DNA from: Thamnaconus septentrionalis
Taxonomy: Eukaryota; Chordata; Actinopteri; Tetraodontiformes; Monacanthidae
Assembly: GCA_009823395.1 (NCBI GenBank)
Contig: CM020501.1
Span: 22,359,361-22,423,360, forward strand
Reading direction: 5' to 3'
Length of the DNA stretch: 64,000 bases
Shown piece by piece: positions 31,800 to 43,260 of the stretch (positions are counted from its first letter, which is position 1; every line of letters starts with the position of its first letter). The translations under genes were made by a program, and so were the position numbers. The notes beneath the pieces were generated by a model. That model did no database searches, was not told the DNA's origin, and saw only the letters and a program-made list of their open reading frames with translations.

Positions 31800-32060
31800 T
31801 AATTAAGGCTGTTATTATCCAGCCCTGGCACAGGTGCTATTCCAGCCATTACGGGGCCAAAATGGCCTGTTACCCGTTTACGCTACGGCTTTTAGCGCCG
31901 TTTTTCTCTGAGCACCGCCGCCGCCACCGCCGCCACCGCCGCTCCGGATGGTTTGTTTTTTGAAGCCACAGAAGCTGCTGTCTGTCATAATTACGCTCAC
32001 TCCCTCTCCTTCCTCTTTATTTTTTATTTCTTGCAGTTATTCTCATCATTTATGAAATGA
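31800..32060. promoter_or_regulatory. Candidate conserved noncoding element with CCG array
   Basis: TGTAATTAAGGCTGTTATTA, CAGCCATTACGGGGCC and GGCTTTTAGCGCC in a repeat-free block, followed by a CCG/CCA array at 31913-31943 and CATAATTACGC. Confidence 0.38.
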
Positions 32061-32492
32061 GCGACCGGATGACTCTCCGGTGAAACATCAACGTCGGCGT
32101 TTGTTTTCCGGAGACGTTTGCGCTCGACAAGACGAGCTGCGACGCCAAGCTGAACAGCTCCCTGCTGGCTTTTCTGTCCCTTCCTTTTTTTTCCCGCTTC
32201 TTTTCCTTTTTTTTCTTTCTTATTTGGCAATAAATGTGAATTTCCATCACATTTTCTTACCTCTCGCCACGGATGGAAAGCGTCTTAAAACTTTCAAGAA
32301 ACTCTTCGGGCCATTATTTGAGCACGAATATTACCCAAGAAAATTTGTTTCCAACCCCCCACCCCTTGAGTTCATGAATAAAATAAAAGGAAAGTTATCA
32401 AAGTGTTTGGCGCCTTGTCCTGGAGGGAAAAGCCGACTTCCTGATCCATCCTGAGCAGATGCATCCTGTCAAACGTTTCACAGGCGTTTTCA
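32061..32492. other. Noncoding, no gene seen
   Basis: T-rich at 32185-32225. A 124-codon frame at 32080-32454 reads through it without recognised domain. Confidence 0.5.
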
Positions 32493-32560
32493 TTGTTATT
32501 ATTATTATCATAATTATAATTATGATAATAATTATTATTAGTAGTAGTAGTAGTAGTAGC
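32493..32560. repeat. Palindromic ATT/AAT tract then (TAG)n
   Basis: ATT units pass through TTATCATAATTATAATTATG into AAT units, so the segment to about 32540 is almost its own reverse complement. A (TAG) array ends it. Confidence 0.9.
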
Positions 32561-33085
32561 AAAATTTGTATTTTTTTGGTATGATAGAAATGCATTTTGG
32601 GCCGCATGAGATTTTAGCTGCAGTGCCTCTAATAGCCACTAGTACAAAAAGTTTTGGGACCACTAACAAACCTCACACACTTTCTCACTAGCCGTTAGCT
32701 TTTTGCCATTAGCCGGCCAACTGTTAGCCACAGCCACAGCTAGCCAGCCGGCCCTTGTCATTAACCATGATGCCCTCCTCATCGCTCTCACGCTCTTCAA
32801 ACTGCCAGGAAGTCGGCGTCATTAATCCCTCTCATTGCCGCCACCGACTCAACTCATATTACCTTCCACACCTTTTTTAATTTTTTTTTTTTAATTTTGC
32901 CTCTTCACAACCATCCATCAACCATCCATCCATCTCCGGCCCCTCCCCCCTCCTTCCTCAGAGTGCTGCCAGGGGTCACATGGTTAATAAAACCAAGGAG
33001 TCTTGATGTAATTATTATTACATACGTTCCAATTTAAATGCTAATGATATGCTGATTATTAGCTATGTGAAAAAAAAAAAAAAAA
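32561..33085. other. Noncoding, no gene seen
   Basis: Contains a GCTAGC/TTAGCC-rich stretch (32685-32750), short ATCC repeats (32913-32935) and an A-run at 33070. Confidence 0.55.
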
Positions 33086-33192
33086 CGCACGCACGCACAC
33101 ACACACACACGCACTCACACATGCTCAGTGCGATATTGGGAAGTTGGCATATACACAACTTAGTGGATGTAAGTAAGGCAACCTTCCCCTTA

Positions 33193-33238
<46 letters not shown>
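33086..33238. repeat. Two (CA)n arrays
   Basis: CACG/CA array at 33086-33121 and a 45-bp CA array at 33194-33238. Confidence 0.96.
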
Positions 33239-33239
<1 letters not shown>

Positions 33240-33350
33240 TAATAAGGAGCTGAAATTCCCTAATTATAATGAAGTCTGTGATCATTAGTGTGAATACATT
33301 TCCCTGAGGTAATTATGAACATATTTTAACCCCGTGATTAAAATAATGAT
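33239..33350. promoter_or_regulatory. Candidate conserved noncoding element
   Basis: CCCTAATTATAATGAAG, GATCATTAGTG, GAGGTAATTATGAAC and CGTGATTAAAATAATG within 110 bases: a dense run of homeodomain-type cores. Confidence 0.38.
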
Positions 33351-33560
33351 CCTTTTTGTTTCGTCCTCCTTCAGACAGGAGGCGGAGCTGACAGGCTTTT
33401 ATTTTGACGGCGTGCCACGTCTCAATCAGAGCTTCCCGATCTCACCGTCACCTCCATCGAGCCGCAGCTCCTCCAGACTCCACCAGGAGGAGCTCTTCAG
33501 AGGCTCGTCATGACCAGTGGAACTATTACTACTACTACTGCTACCTAATAATAATAATGA

Positions 33561-33593
<33 letters not shown>

Positions 33594-34953
33594 GAAGAAG
33601 AAGAATTTTGCCATGTTTGGAAAAATGTTGCACCACCTCATTCTACACTTTTACAAATATTCACTTCCTGTTTGTATAACTAGCTGTTTATATATGTTTA
33701 TAACTAATTTATTACTTATTACTTACTTTGATTTCCAACTCATTATTTTAACTTGTTTTAACTTAACTCATAACTCATTCCCTTTGACCTCCTGACCTCT
33801 GAGGGTCGTGAAGCTGGGACCTTGCTATTCCTAATATTAATTGTGGGACTATGTATTGTTGCTTCTGCTGTATTAGATTGAATTAAAAAAAAAAAAAAAA
33901 AACTGACGGGAGAATTTTGCACATTCAAAAAAATAAAAAATGTGACTTTCCCAATTTGACAGTTGGAGCCTGATCCTGGTCATGTGGTGGCATCTCAGCC
34001 TGCCTGCACTAGAGGGACACCCCACCACCCCTCCCCGCTCTCCTGATGATGTCTGCACGCCGTTTAAACGCGACCTGAAGGCCGTGAGGCAGCAAACAAG
34101 CGCTGAAGGCCGAGCCGCCTGGTTTCTTGGCGGCCGCCTCCTCGGAGGCTGAAAGGCCCCAGAGGGAAAAAAAAAGCTTCAGCAGTGGAGACGGAGCGTT
34201 GCGGCCGCCGCCTGTCGGTCCCATTTCCACGCCGGCCCCGAACGCCACAACAACTACGAGCCACTGTGACCAAACAATCTTGTTAGTCCTCCCCTCCCAT
34301 CCCCTCTCCCTGCGTCTTTCTTCCTGCGTGTCTTACAACACGGGGCTCCGCCCACTTCTGCCCGCTTTAAAAAAAAAAGAAAAATCACACCGCGCCGTTT
34401 CCCAGGTTGCCTTTTTCACTCTGTCCAGCTTTAATTCAGTTTTATTTTAACGACAGTAAAAACTAAAACTGACTAAAACACACTCAATAGAAGCCAAAAT
34501 GAAAAAAAAAATCTGATGAAATAAAAACTATCCAATCAAACAATTATATATTTGATTTGTGTTTATAAAAGTGACATAAAAATAAGACTTGACAGCATGT
34601 TTTCATTCAGCCAAACACTGTTTCTGTCTCATTGCAATTGTGTCAATTTGAAATGCACTGAGAGACAATTTCATTCAATTTTACAAGTATCAAGTGGAAT
34701 TAGGGGATTATTTTAAGAACAAAGTAACACAAAAAGACACATTATGAGAATACATTTGCTGGGCGTCGCACAATTCCTGAAATTCCTCCTCCTCTGACAG
34801 TGTTTGTTCGTTTATTTTTTCTTGTTTCTTATTTATTTTAGCTTTTTTTTGGTCTTTTCAAAATCAGATCAGATTATTTTGTTGGAGCTAGAAGGAAAGA
34901 TTGGGGCTCAAACTGTTCACTATCATGACAGTGTTTGTCTGCCTTGATGTACC

Positions 34954-34955
<2 letters not shown>
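33351..34955. other. Noncoding, with (GAA)n
   Basis: TAC units at 33523-33541 and GAA units at 33563-33605. A/T-rich from 33620 to 33920, GC-richer block at 34000-34280, A/T-rich after. No gene or recognised transposon. Confidence 0.5.

Positions 34956-34993
<38 letters not shown>
34956..34993. repeat. (CA)n microsatellite
   Basis: About 18 CA units. Confidence 0.95.
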
Positions 34994-34996
<3 letters not shown>

Positions 34997-35445
34997 CCTA
35001 TATCATTTCACTCTGAAACAACCCGATGTTGAGAAAAAGATCATAGCGTTTAGTTAAAAAGTGAAAAAAAAAGATTAAAACCAAACCACTGATTTAAAAG
35101 TTCAAAGTTCGAACCATTGAAATCAATGGTTTTAGTTTTAGTTCAATTAATTATCTGCAGGTATTAATCCCTCGTTAAAACACAAAACCGTCCTGATTGG
35201 CAGCACCGAATCGTCCTTACGTCTCCTGCACTCGAGAAAAGCTCTGTGAATTTTGAGTCGAGTGCAGTTGTTAAAGGAATTATAAAAGTTTGACAGCATA
35301 AAAATATGCAAGGCGGTGGAATCTCCTCTTTAGGCTGACGGCTTCCTGCACGTGTCAACCTAAAGGGAAACCTCAGCAGGTTCCCTGAGAGCATCAGAGC
35401 CTGAAGGGTCCCGCTGGAGACTCACTGGCTCATAAAGGTGTGCGT
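34994..35445. other. Noncoding, no gene seen
   Basis: Unique A/T-rich sequence turning GC-balanced near 35330. Confidence 0.55.
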
Positions 35446-35500
<55 letters not shown>

Positions 35501-35636
35501 CATACAACATGAGCCAATGAGAAGAGGCCTCAGCAAAGAAGCAGTATGTGGGTGTAAATAAACACTCACAGTCCGTGACCAACAATGAATATAAATCAGC
35601 AAAGAGAGAAAAAAAAGGTAAAATTCTTGTTATATC

Positions 35637-35685
<49 letters not shown>
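35446..35685. repeat. (CA)n and (GT)n, opposed
   Basis: CA array at 35446-35498 and GT array at 35639-35685, 140 bp apart and mutually complementary, similar to the pair at 28452-28630. Confidence 0.95.
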
Positions 35686-35686
<1 letters not shown>

Positions 35687-35800
35687 GCCTTCCCAGCACT
35701 CCTGTCTTGTTAGGAGAACAGATTTGTGGCGTTAATTCAAAGTGAAGCAGCCGTCGTGTTTTTCTCTCCTGCCATCACTCACCTCTCTCACCGACACCTG

Positions 35801-35854
35801 CTCACACACACACACACATGCGCGCACACACGCACACACACACGCACACGCACA
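35801..35854. repeat. Interrupted (CA)n
   Basis: CA units with ATGCGCG and CACG interruptions. Confidence 0.93.
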
Positions 35855-36043
35855 GGCCTTATTACAGTGAACAGCCACAGCAGCACCTCCATAAAGTCTT
35901 GGCAGATCCAAGGAGTTTGAGGGCGACAACCCAAAATTTATTCACCAATAAATTTATTTTCCTTGGGACAAAATTTCCCCCCCGCTGGCCGCGAAGAAAG
36001 CAGGAACATCAGCGTTCCTCTCCGGGCTTGAAGCATCCTGTTG

Positions 36044-36072
36044 GGTTGTGTGTGTGTGTGTGTGTGTGTGTG
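36044..36072. repeat. (GT)n microsatellite
   Basis: About 14 GT units followed by GCGCG. Confidence 0.94.
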
Positions 36073-36075
36073 CGC

Positions 36076-36899
36076 GAGGTTTTGTTTCCAGGGGTTCAGC
36101 TTGTATGGTTTGTTTGCTTCTCTTATCAATTCAATGTATTTTGTGGTCGATCTTATTTTGAAATTCTGTTTTTGTTTTGTCAATTAAAGAAGATATTTGG
36201 AAATTCTTAAATTTGTTTTTATATTATTGATTAAAAAAAATTATTAAACATTCAACATTCACCAAACATTCAGTTTGTTCATAGCCTTATTTTATTTCAT
36301 TTCATTCATTTATTTATTTTTGTGGAAGTTCAGAACCTAGTGTCAGTGTGCGTATTCACTGTTCAGATCTTGGTCAGATCTACTTCCTCTTGCATTATAT
36401 TGTTGGTAAAATACGATAAAACAAAGTTTTTTTGTGTGTCAATTTTGTTACCAGCCAGAAAAATGAGAAGGTGTAAGATGTAAATCGACCTTGACTCGTC
36501 CACACTCAACCTGCTGAGGTCAAGCAGCAGCAGGATGTAATTTGAAGTTTCCGCTAATTTCCAATAATATAATTTATCATTTCATTTTCATTATTGTCAT
36601 GGCTACTACTTCATTTTGTCTGATAGGAGTATTGAAGGCATCACAGAGAGATTTTTTTTTTTTCCAAAAAACTGTGATTCTCTTCAGGATCCTGCGTTTT
36701 GCCTCTGTGTCTGCGCCTGATATTAATACCAGGGTGAGACGCGAAGGTCGCTGATGGAAGACAGGCACGCCAGCATGCACATTGTCATAATCACACAGTT
36801 TTTTTTGCCGTGGTGGATGCGACGCTGATGACTCGCACATGAGATAATATCGTTCCGCCACATTAAGCCCCCCCCCACGCCGAAATCGCACCACATTTA
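36076..36899. other. Noncoding, A/T-rich
   Basis: ATTT/ATTC-rich near 36295-36320. A 46-base stretch at 36688-36733 has AG and GTGAGA borders but no recognised peptide. Confidence 0.5.
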
Positions 36900-37200
36900 G
36901 CCGTCAGGAGCCAAAAGGTCCTGATGTAGAGTCGCAGGGCGGCGAGGGGGAGGGGGTGGATAGGGGGTTCCGAGGGGGGACCCGTCGGCCCGCCGCCTCT
37001 CATGCATAATGCACCGGCGGCTTTTCATCGAGCGTAACGATGCGTTTCTTTATGGTTTTTAATATGTCGTGAGCTTCTCGCGGCCTCGCCGCACAATTAC
37101 ACCGTAGCAGCGAGCGAGCGAGCGGGCGGGCGGGCGCGAGCGCGTTTAAACCGCAGCCACTTTACATCAGCGAGTAGAGCAGGGGGCGCGCACACTCAGG
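36900..37200. promoter_or_regulatory. GC-rich candidate regulatory block
   Basis: G-rich run (36938-36980), CTCATGCATAATGCACC, TTTATGGTTTTTAATATG (an AT-hook/HOX-like TTTATGG core), ACAATTACACC, and a CGAG/CGGG tandem at 37112-37135 with dense CpG. Confidence 0.38.
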
Positions 37201-37319
37201 GACGCACACATACACACACACACACTACCTGCCAGACGTATATACCCAGTGACACATTCATATGAAGGCTCTCACACACTATTTGCAGCATCTAAACACA
37301 GGGGAGAAAAAAAGCGTGC

Positions 37320-37340
37320 GCACACACACACACACACACA
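37320..37340. repeat. (CA)n microsatellite
   Basis: Ten CA units. Confidence 0.92.
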
Positions 37341-37382
37341 AACACTATCAGGGAGACACTAATGATATAGAGCAGTGTTTCT

Positions 37383-37405
37383 CAGCCATGCATATTGCAT
37401 GGCTG
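37383..37405. promoter_or_regulatory. Perfect inverted repeat with POU-like centre
   Basis: CAGCCATGCA and its exact reverse complement TGCATGGCTG are separated by TAT. The centre, ATGCATATTGCAT, resembles the palindromic POU-dimer (MORE-type) site with one extra base. It lies within a repeat-free block (37340-37500) containing CACTAATGATATAG and GACGCTAATG. Confidence 0.45.
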
Positions 37406-38414
37406 GAGAGCGGCAGCAGTGGAACTGTCTCATTGTGGAGTTTCTCTGGGGACGCTAATGTTTGCAACGCACCTTTTAATGGCTGGTGAATATGGATGAC
37501 CTCCCTCGCTGTCGTCACAGACAAGAAAAAAAATCAAAATGAGCCTTGTGTCCCGGCGACACGATTTTTTCGCTCAGATTATTTTCTGCTTGTTGAACAA
37601 TTCTTTAGCGGCGGTGTTTTTACTTGTGTTATTGTATTTTTTTTTTTCCTGATTGATTGACTAAACGAGGAACAGCGTGGCTGAATTAAGCTGCGAACAT
37701 TGTCAAGTTGACACAAGCTGACAGCAGCATTATTTTTTTTTGAGTGCCGTCAACTCAGAACGTGTTTCAAGGATTCAAGAAACAAATTCCATCTTGATAG
37801 TGATACAAACTGCCGCGTATGGAGATGGACACAGCCTCCTGTTTGTTCCTGCGTTAAACATCCTTAGTTGCAAAAGTGTCATTAGTTAATTTAGTTGTTT
37901 TGCATAGAAATATGTCTTAGGTCGGACATCTAACATCTATAAGTAAACGATACTCCAGTATGTTTAATTTAGAATGACTTTAAACATTCATGACAGAATA
38001 GTTCAACTTTTGAGCAGCTGCAGCAGCAGCAGCAGGAGGAGAAGTTGGAGAAGTTTCTGAAGCTCAGTTTAAACTTCAGTATAGAACCGCTGAGATGGCA
38101 AACCAGTCCACTAGTGCTTTTTATTTTGTTGTTTAAGTGGTGGAGTGGGGACGGGGAGGGGGGGTGTCAAGGTGGCAGCTGGAAGAGACTCGAGTTGTTT
38201 GACTCTCTGTGAACCTGCAAAGGTCGGTGAGCCTGCAGCCATCTCCGCCTTAACATGTCAGGACAGCAGCAATTTAATGGGATAAAGGTTTTAGTACAAA
38301 AAAAAAAATTCTGACTATTTCACTTACGTACCATCACTCCTGTTTACTTTCCCTCCTGGACTCTGGTTAAGAAAACATGAACATAATACGATACATCTCT
38401 GAAAAGAAAAGCTC
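37406..38414. other. Noncoding, no gene seen
   Basis: A/T-run-rich to 37740, then unique. A CAG/AGC run at 38014-38032. No exon recognised. Confidence 0.55.
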
Positions 38415-38608
38415 CAGGAAGCAGCACATTTAGCCCTCTGTTTACAGCATCCTGCCAGACTGAGACATTTTGGGACCTGCCACATGTCCGGAAGGAGACA
38501 AAAATGAAGAAGGTGGTCTCAGAGGGCCGAGCCAACGGCCTTCTGGGGGTGTGGTCACTAACCTGGGAGAGGTGTGAGTGCCTTTTGTGACATCACAGAA
38601 GGCCACAG
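38415..38608 (+). repeat. Unnamed dispersed repeat, copy B
   Basis: GGAAGCAGCACATTTAGCCC, CTCTGTTTACAGCATCCTGC, GGTGTGGTCACTAACCTGGG, GAGGTGTGAGTGCC, then TTGTGACATCACAGAAGG. Same strand and order as copy A. Confidence 0.6.
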
Positions 38609-39315
38609 TGTCGGCGGTGGACTCCGAGATACAGCTAAGACAGTAAACGCTGCCGCCCGCTGCCAGTCACTCACACAGACGCGTCCCCAGGCCGCTGTGA
38701 CGTCGCTTTCCGCTCACTTACTGAAGTCTGATCAACAGAATTCCGCACCGGAACTCTTTTCAAATAAGATGCTGTCACCATGACCTAAGGTAACTACGCA
38801 AATAAGAAAACAAACAAAACACACTGCACGCACACACACACACACGAAAGAGAGCAACAGAGTGGGCTGGCTGCGGGGCGGGGGTGGGGTTTTGGGTAAA
38901 AACAAACTGGGAAAGAGTGAGAGAGAAGAGGAGAGAAGTTGTTGTCAAGTCAAGATGGACGATGGGAAATTGATCTTGAAAAAAAAAAAAAAACTCTGAA
39001 CGGGAGCAAACAACAGCTGAGCCGAAGCACTTGTCGACCGTCGTGGAGAAATGTGCATCAGGTGTGAACAGGAGGGCTGAGGCTCCTATACGCGATTTTC
39101 ATGGGTGCGCCTTTTTGTCCCTTTTACTAACCCGTAGTCGGAACCCTCTGGCTGATTTCTGGTTAGAAATACTTTACCTTATGGGATTAAAACTGCGTTG
39201 AAATGCAAAATAACAGAATTTTACACATGCAATTCAAACTGCAATTAATCGCAATTGACTATGAAGATTTTGTGATTAATCGCGATTTTAAAAAAATAAT
39301 CGTATGACTGACCTG
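38609..39315. other. Noncoding, with G-quadruplex-capable run
   Basis: Short CA array at 38829-38845 and GGGGCGGGGGTGGGGTTTTG at 38876-38896. No gene recognised. Confidence 0.55.
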
Positions 39316-39318
39316 ATA

Positions 39319-39395
<77 letters not shown>
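39316..39395. repeat. (TA)n microsatellite, 80 bp
   Basis: TA array with GTA, CATA and TTTA interruptions. Confidence 0.96.
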
Positions 39396-39397
<2 letters not shown>

Positions 39398-39437
39398 TAA
39401 TTTTTCTGACCATGAAGTCCAACAATGCAGGGTCTTG

Positions 39438-39494
<57 letters not shown>
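39438..39494. repeat. (GT)n microsatellite
   Basis: About 28 GT units, 43 bp after the TA array. Confidence 0.96.
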
Positions 39495-39497
<3 letters not shown>

Positions 39498-40394
39498 GCA
39501 CCACGGTGCTTTTTATGACAAATCATCAAACAGAGGCTGGCAGCCGTGGCCCCAGGAGAGGTCATTTGGCCGGACACGGCCGGCGTTCAGCCACAGTAAT
39601 AAATACACACAGTGGGAGCTCGTCCACCTCGGCTGCGGCCCCTAGATCAAATAAAAGGGCCACAAGGCGCTGCCAAAAAAAAAAAAAAAAAATACAGAGT
39701 GAGACAAAGGGGTGAGAGAGGGGTTGGGGGAAGGGTGGGGGCATCTGGAGTGGATGTGACAAGAATTCCCATCTCCCTCGTTCCTGGCAGCAGGAATTGT
39801 TTTTGAGGTTGAAGGATGAAGAATCTCTGGCGAGGAATTTCTCCGGAACACTGGACCGTGTGTGTGTTTGCACTTGTCGAATTAGAGCAAAGACCCAATC
39901 AGGTGCTCTTTTTTTTTTCTTTTTTAAACATAGTTTAGGTTGTGGGCTGTGGGTTGATCTCCAGTGAAGCCAGCACGTCTGATCGGGATGGGGGGGATCC
40001 ATTCTTATAAGAATCACGATTCCTATCCTGCACAACCATTAATTGATTCATTAACTCTGAAAAATCTTTTATTTTATTTTTATTTTTTTTATGAACCTTT
40101 CCTTTGTCCCTTGATGTAGACGTCGACAAAGATTTCAAAACTACACTTTATTGAAAATGTAGATCTCAAGGATAAAACATGCTTAAATTGGAATTCATAA
40201 ATGGTATTATGAAATTTTAAGTTTAATACTAATTTCCGTCAACCAAATCGACCACTAACCAATTCATCGGCGTCTATTTATTTATTCATTTTAAATTGTA
40301 TTGCTTATGAGCAGATGTCAAACAGACTCGTTGGTCGATGAATGGTGATCAGATGACGGTGAAATCTGAACAAATGTTCCTTGCCTCAACAAAC
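39495..40394. other. Noncoding, no gene seen
   Basis: A-run at 39675-39692, T-runs near 39909 and 40068, otherwise unique. Open frames to 157 codons run through the homopolymers. Confidence 0.55.
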
Positions 40395-40760
40395 TCTCTA
40401 ACCGCCTTTAGGGTCAATTGCCGAAAGACGTGTTTTCCGATGGCTTAACGAGCCAACCGGCCAGCGGCTGTTTGCGGCTGTTCGCAGCATTTTATTAGCA
40501 TACGGCACTACTCGTCTTCCCTCCGGCAAATGGTTGCTCATTATGAAGGTCGAGCGCTCCACCTGTAATTACTCGACACCGGTGGTGTGTGTTTACATGT
40601 TGATACGGCTTGTCGGATCGATCTGAAACACCTTTAGCCGCCACAGCCGAGCTAATCTGGCCCTTAAGGCTTTTCCGGCAAGAGTTTATGGGTTGAAATT
40701 TGGCCCCTCCCAAATTATTAGTTATTCGAGAATACTCCTAATTAGGGCCTTATCTACATT
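40395..40760. promoter_or_regulatory. Candidate conserved noncoding element, long
   Basis: About 365 bases without any simple repeat, GC-balanced, CpG retained, with CGGCTGTTTGCGGCTGTTCG, GCATTTTATTAGCATACGG, CTGTAATTACTCG, GCTAATCTGG and CCTAATTAGGGCC. The longest repeat-free block of this texture in the window. Regulatory role is inference. Confidence 0.42.
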
Positions 40761-41591
40761 TGCTGAACTGAGAGCAAGGCTTAAAGACGGGTGGGGGGGG
40801 GGTGAGGTTGCAGACCTTATCCCACACTCAGCTTTGCTGTTTTTAACTGTATTTTACCTTCAATTATTATTCCTGTGCCTGACAGCTAAAAAAAGGCAAA
40901 CACTAAGTGACTCTGCGTCTCCTGTCCTGAAAACTTTGGTCGATTTGTTGCATCAAACATTAGTGGACACAATGCACATGATAAGTTGGTTGTGGACGAT
41001 GCCATGTGAGAATTTTCAAAACATGTTACATTGTATCATATCATCATCACGGGGCGTTTCCACTAAGTGGTCTAGTTTTGATGATACCCTAAAACTGTAC
41101 AGGACCGATCACTGGTCACTGATTGGTCAAGGGAATCATCACCTTTTGTGTTTTGAGGGGAATAAAACACACAAACTCCAAACATCCTACGTGTTGGTAT
41201 ATTCTGCGAGCAAGCAAAATGTCGACACTAATGTCCAACAATGAAAGTTGGACGCGCAAGCCGATGAAAGAGTACCGACCTGTACCGGTTGGCTTCTTCC
41301 TCGTCAGGCTCCTTCTGACCGACCTCTACGACTTTCACCCTCAATAAAAAAAAACCACCAGTAGCTGCGTCCTGTCCCCTTTTTATATGCTATATACACC
41401 TTTGAATGCCAAAAGCCAGAAATCACGACAGGCACCACATTAGCAAATTTGCAGATGATCATCTGGCTTTGGTTTCTTGTGAGTGATTGATGTTTCTGTA
41501 CATTGCAGGGTTTTTTTTTTTTCTCGTCCTGTAACTCTGATCAGCTAAATATCGCAGATTGCCCCTTCAAGAACCACAATGACCATCATAG
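40761..41591. other. Noncoding, possible decayed transposon end
   Basis: A 183-codon frame at 40693-41244 has no recognised domain. GGGGCGTTTCCACTAAGTGG at 41052-41071 resembles the start of fish inverted-repeat transposons, but no matching right end was found. Confidence 0.35.
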
Positions 41592-42562
41592 CAATCTCGC
41601 TAACTTGGCAACTTTCTCGCTAAATCTGGCGACTTTCCAACTTCCCATGGTGACTTTTTTGTCAAAAGCGACTATCAACAAATTTAGCGAATTTTCCTGG
41701 TGTTATTGGAGACTTTTCTGGTATTTTGGAGACTGACATGAAAAGCACTTATCGTTCCTCAGCGAGCAGCGGGTGCTGCCGCGAGCGCCTCCCCCACCCC
41801 ATAGTAGTCACAGGCTGTCACAGCCTCGACCTGCGCGTGGCAGTCACAGGCAGCTGCTGTGAAAAAGCACATGGAAACTCAAAAACATGCTCAAAAGGCA
41901 AAGCCTTTTAACAGTTCCACACAAAACATGCTGTCATTCCTGAGTAAAAAACTGATTCTGCATAAAAGGCTGAAGCCACCATGGCATTAGCTATTGGTGA
42001 ACACAGCTCCACGCTGGCATATGATCACTCTGGGGAAGCATTTAAAGCTGATTTCTCAGACTCCACTGCTGCTACGCTCTTCAGAATGCACAGGACAAAG
42101 TGCACTGAAATGATTAATGGTGTTCTAGCACCATACTTCCTCAAAAAGTTGTTTGCAGATGTGGGTGACCAGCGTTTCAGCCTCCTCCTCAATGAGTCTA
42201 CAGATGTAAGCGTTTCTTACTACCTGGGGGTTGTGATAAGGTACTTTAGTGACTGTGCATTGAAACACAACTGAACTTCTTTTCGACACTATTCTAGAAA
42301 ATGTCACTCATATAAAACATAATGTGTTCATAAAAATAATGTAATGGTAGTTTGTAGTACATGTGTAGTTCTAAAATATATTAAGGGTGTTTTTTATTCA
42401 CTTTTTGTCTCTCTCACGACATTATTCCTCTCCTACAGCATCCATTGCAATCAAGTGCAAATTGCCAATTATGCAAATTAGGTGCAGACGTAATTTGGCG
42501 ACTTCTGGCAAATTTTAGGACAGCCAATCGCGACTTTCCTGACTGAGGAGTTGGCAACACTG
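41592..42562 (+). mobile_element. hAT (ZBED-type) transposon remnant
   Basis: Left part has repeated GCTAACTTGGCAACTTTCTC and GCGACTTTC-like words, and the right end has GCGACTTTCCTGACTGAGG followed by GTTGGCAACACTGCC. Such 'gcgac/ggcaac' ends bracket a transposase remnant (41865-42274). Exact terminal inverted repeats and the 8-bp target duplication were not located. Confidence 0.55.
41865..42274 (+). pseudogene. hAT transposase fragment, frameshifted
   Basis: Upstream frame (from 41865) carries a KHMETQKHAQKAKPFNSS segment, as follows a BED zinc finger in ZBED-like transposases. After about 41950 the frame changes. The frame entering through 41981 reads AEATMALAIGEHSSTLAYDH and later RMHRTKCTEMINGVLAPYF and SLLLNESTDVSVSYYLGVVI, matching the conserved start of the hAT catalytic domain (the E/D-containing 'DESTD'-like motif, here NESTD). 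It stops at 42272, well short of a full transposase, so it is inactive. The sequence between the two frames shows one indel. Assignment rests on motif recognition. Confidence 0.65.
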
Positions 42563-43069
42563 CCTCATACTTCATCGCCGCCCGCATCACCCACCCCCAA
42601 AAAAGGACCATATCCTCCCCCTAGTGGTGACAGTGCGGTAAACTGTGTCATGCTAGTCATCCAGTATGTCATGAAGCATTGGTTTAAGTTGGGTTTCCCT
42701 TTTTGGTGCTTAAAGTTTTAAAGTGCATATAGCATATCAAGTATTTACACAGGTGCAAATCATCATAAGCAACAGTCTGAGCTGCTCGCCAGCGGTCCTT
42801 GGAGCCATGCAGAGGGAAAGGCGATGAGGGAGCATGTGGACTAAGACGGATCGGGAGCGTACAGCAGTCTGAGAGAAAGATTAAAGGGAGGGGGAAAAAA
42901 CGCAGTTGGAGTGAACGTGAAGGGAGCGGCGGAAAACTTAAGAGTGGGAACAAATAGATTAAGAGAAATAATTAAGAAAAATGATGGAAAAGGGTTGGAT
43001 AAGATGAGGAATAAAAGCGAGGGAGCCAGCGAGAGGCAGAGACAAAGAGACAGAGAAGAGAGAGAGTGT
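42563..43069. other. Noncoding, no gene seen
   Basis: Carries a CTCF-like core on the minus strand (CCACTAGGGGGA, 42617-42628). GA-rich from 42870 to 43065. Confidence 0.5.
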
Positions 43070-43260
43070 CCTTAATGACCACTTTAGTATTTGGGAGGCG
43101 GTAATCTAGTTAGCCTCCGGGCTGCAGGTCATGTAACACTATCCCCGCCGAGCCGGATCATTCCGGGCGTACGTGCGCGTGTGTGCATTTGCATGAGTGT
43201 TTGCGAGAGCGTGCGCGCAGGCTTGTAAGCCAATCCCGACGTAGCCCGAATCACTTCTCA
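43070..43260. promoter_or_regulatory. Candidate conserved noncoding segment
   Basis: GGCGGTAATCTAGTTAGCC and CCGAGCCGGATCATTCC in a repeat-free block, followed by a CGTGCGCGTGTGTG alternating stretch. Confidence 0.28.

Noticed and set aside
36688..36733. 46-base plus-strand segment with TCTTCAG and GTGAGA borders
   Set aside because: No recognised peptide, and the A/T-rich setting and T-run make a chance acceptor likely.
41052..41071. GGGGCGTTTCCACTAAGTGG as the left end of an inverted-repeat transposon
   Set aside because: No complementary right end found within about 1 kb.
40693..41244. 183-codon plus-strand frame
   Set aside because: Non-repetitive but lies across a candidate noncoding element, and no domain or splice border is visible.
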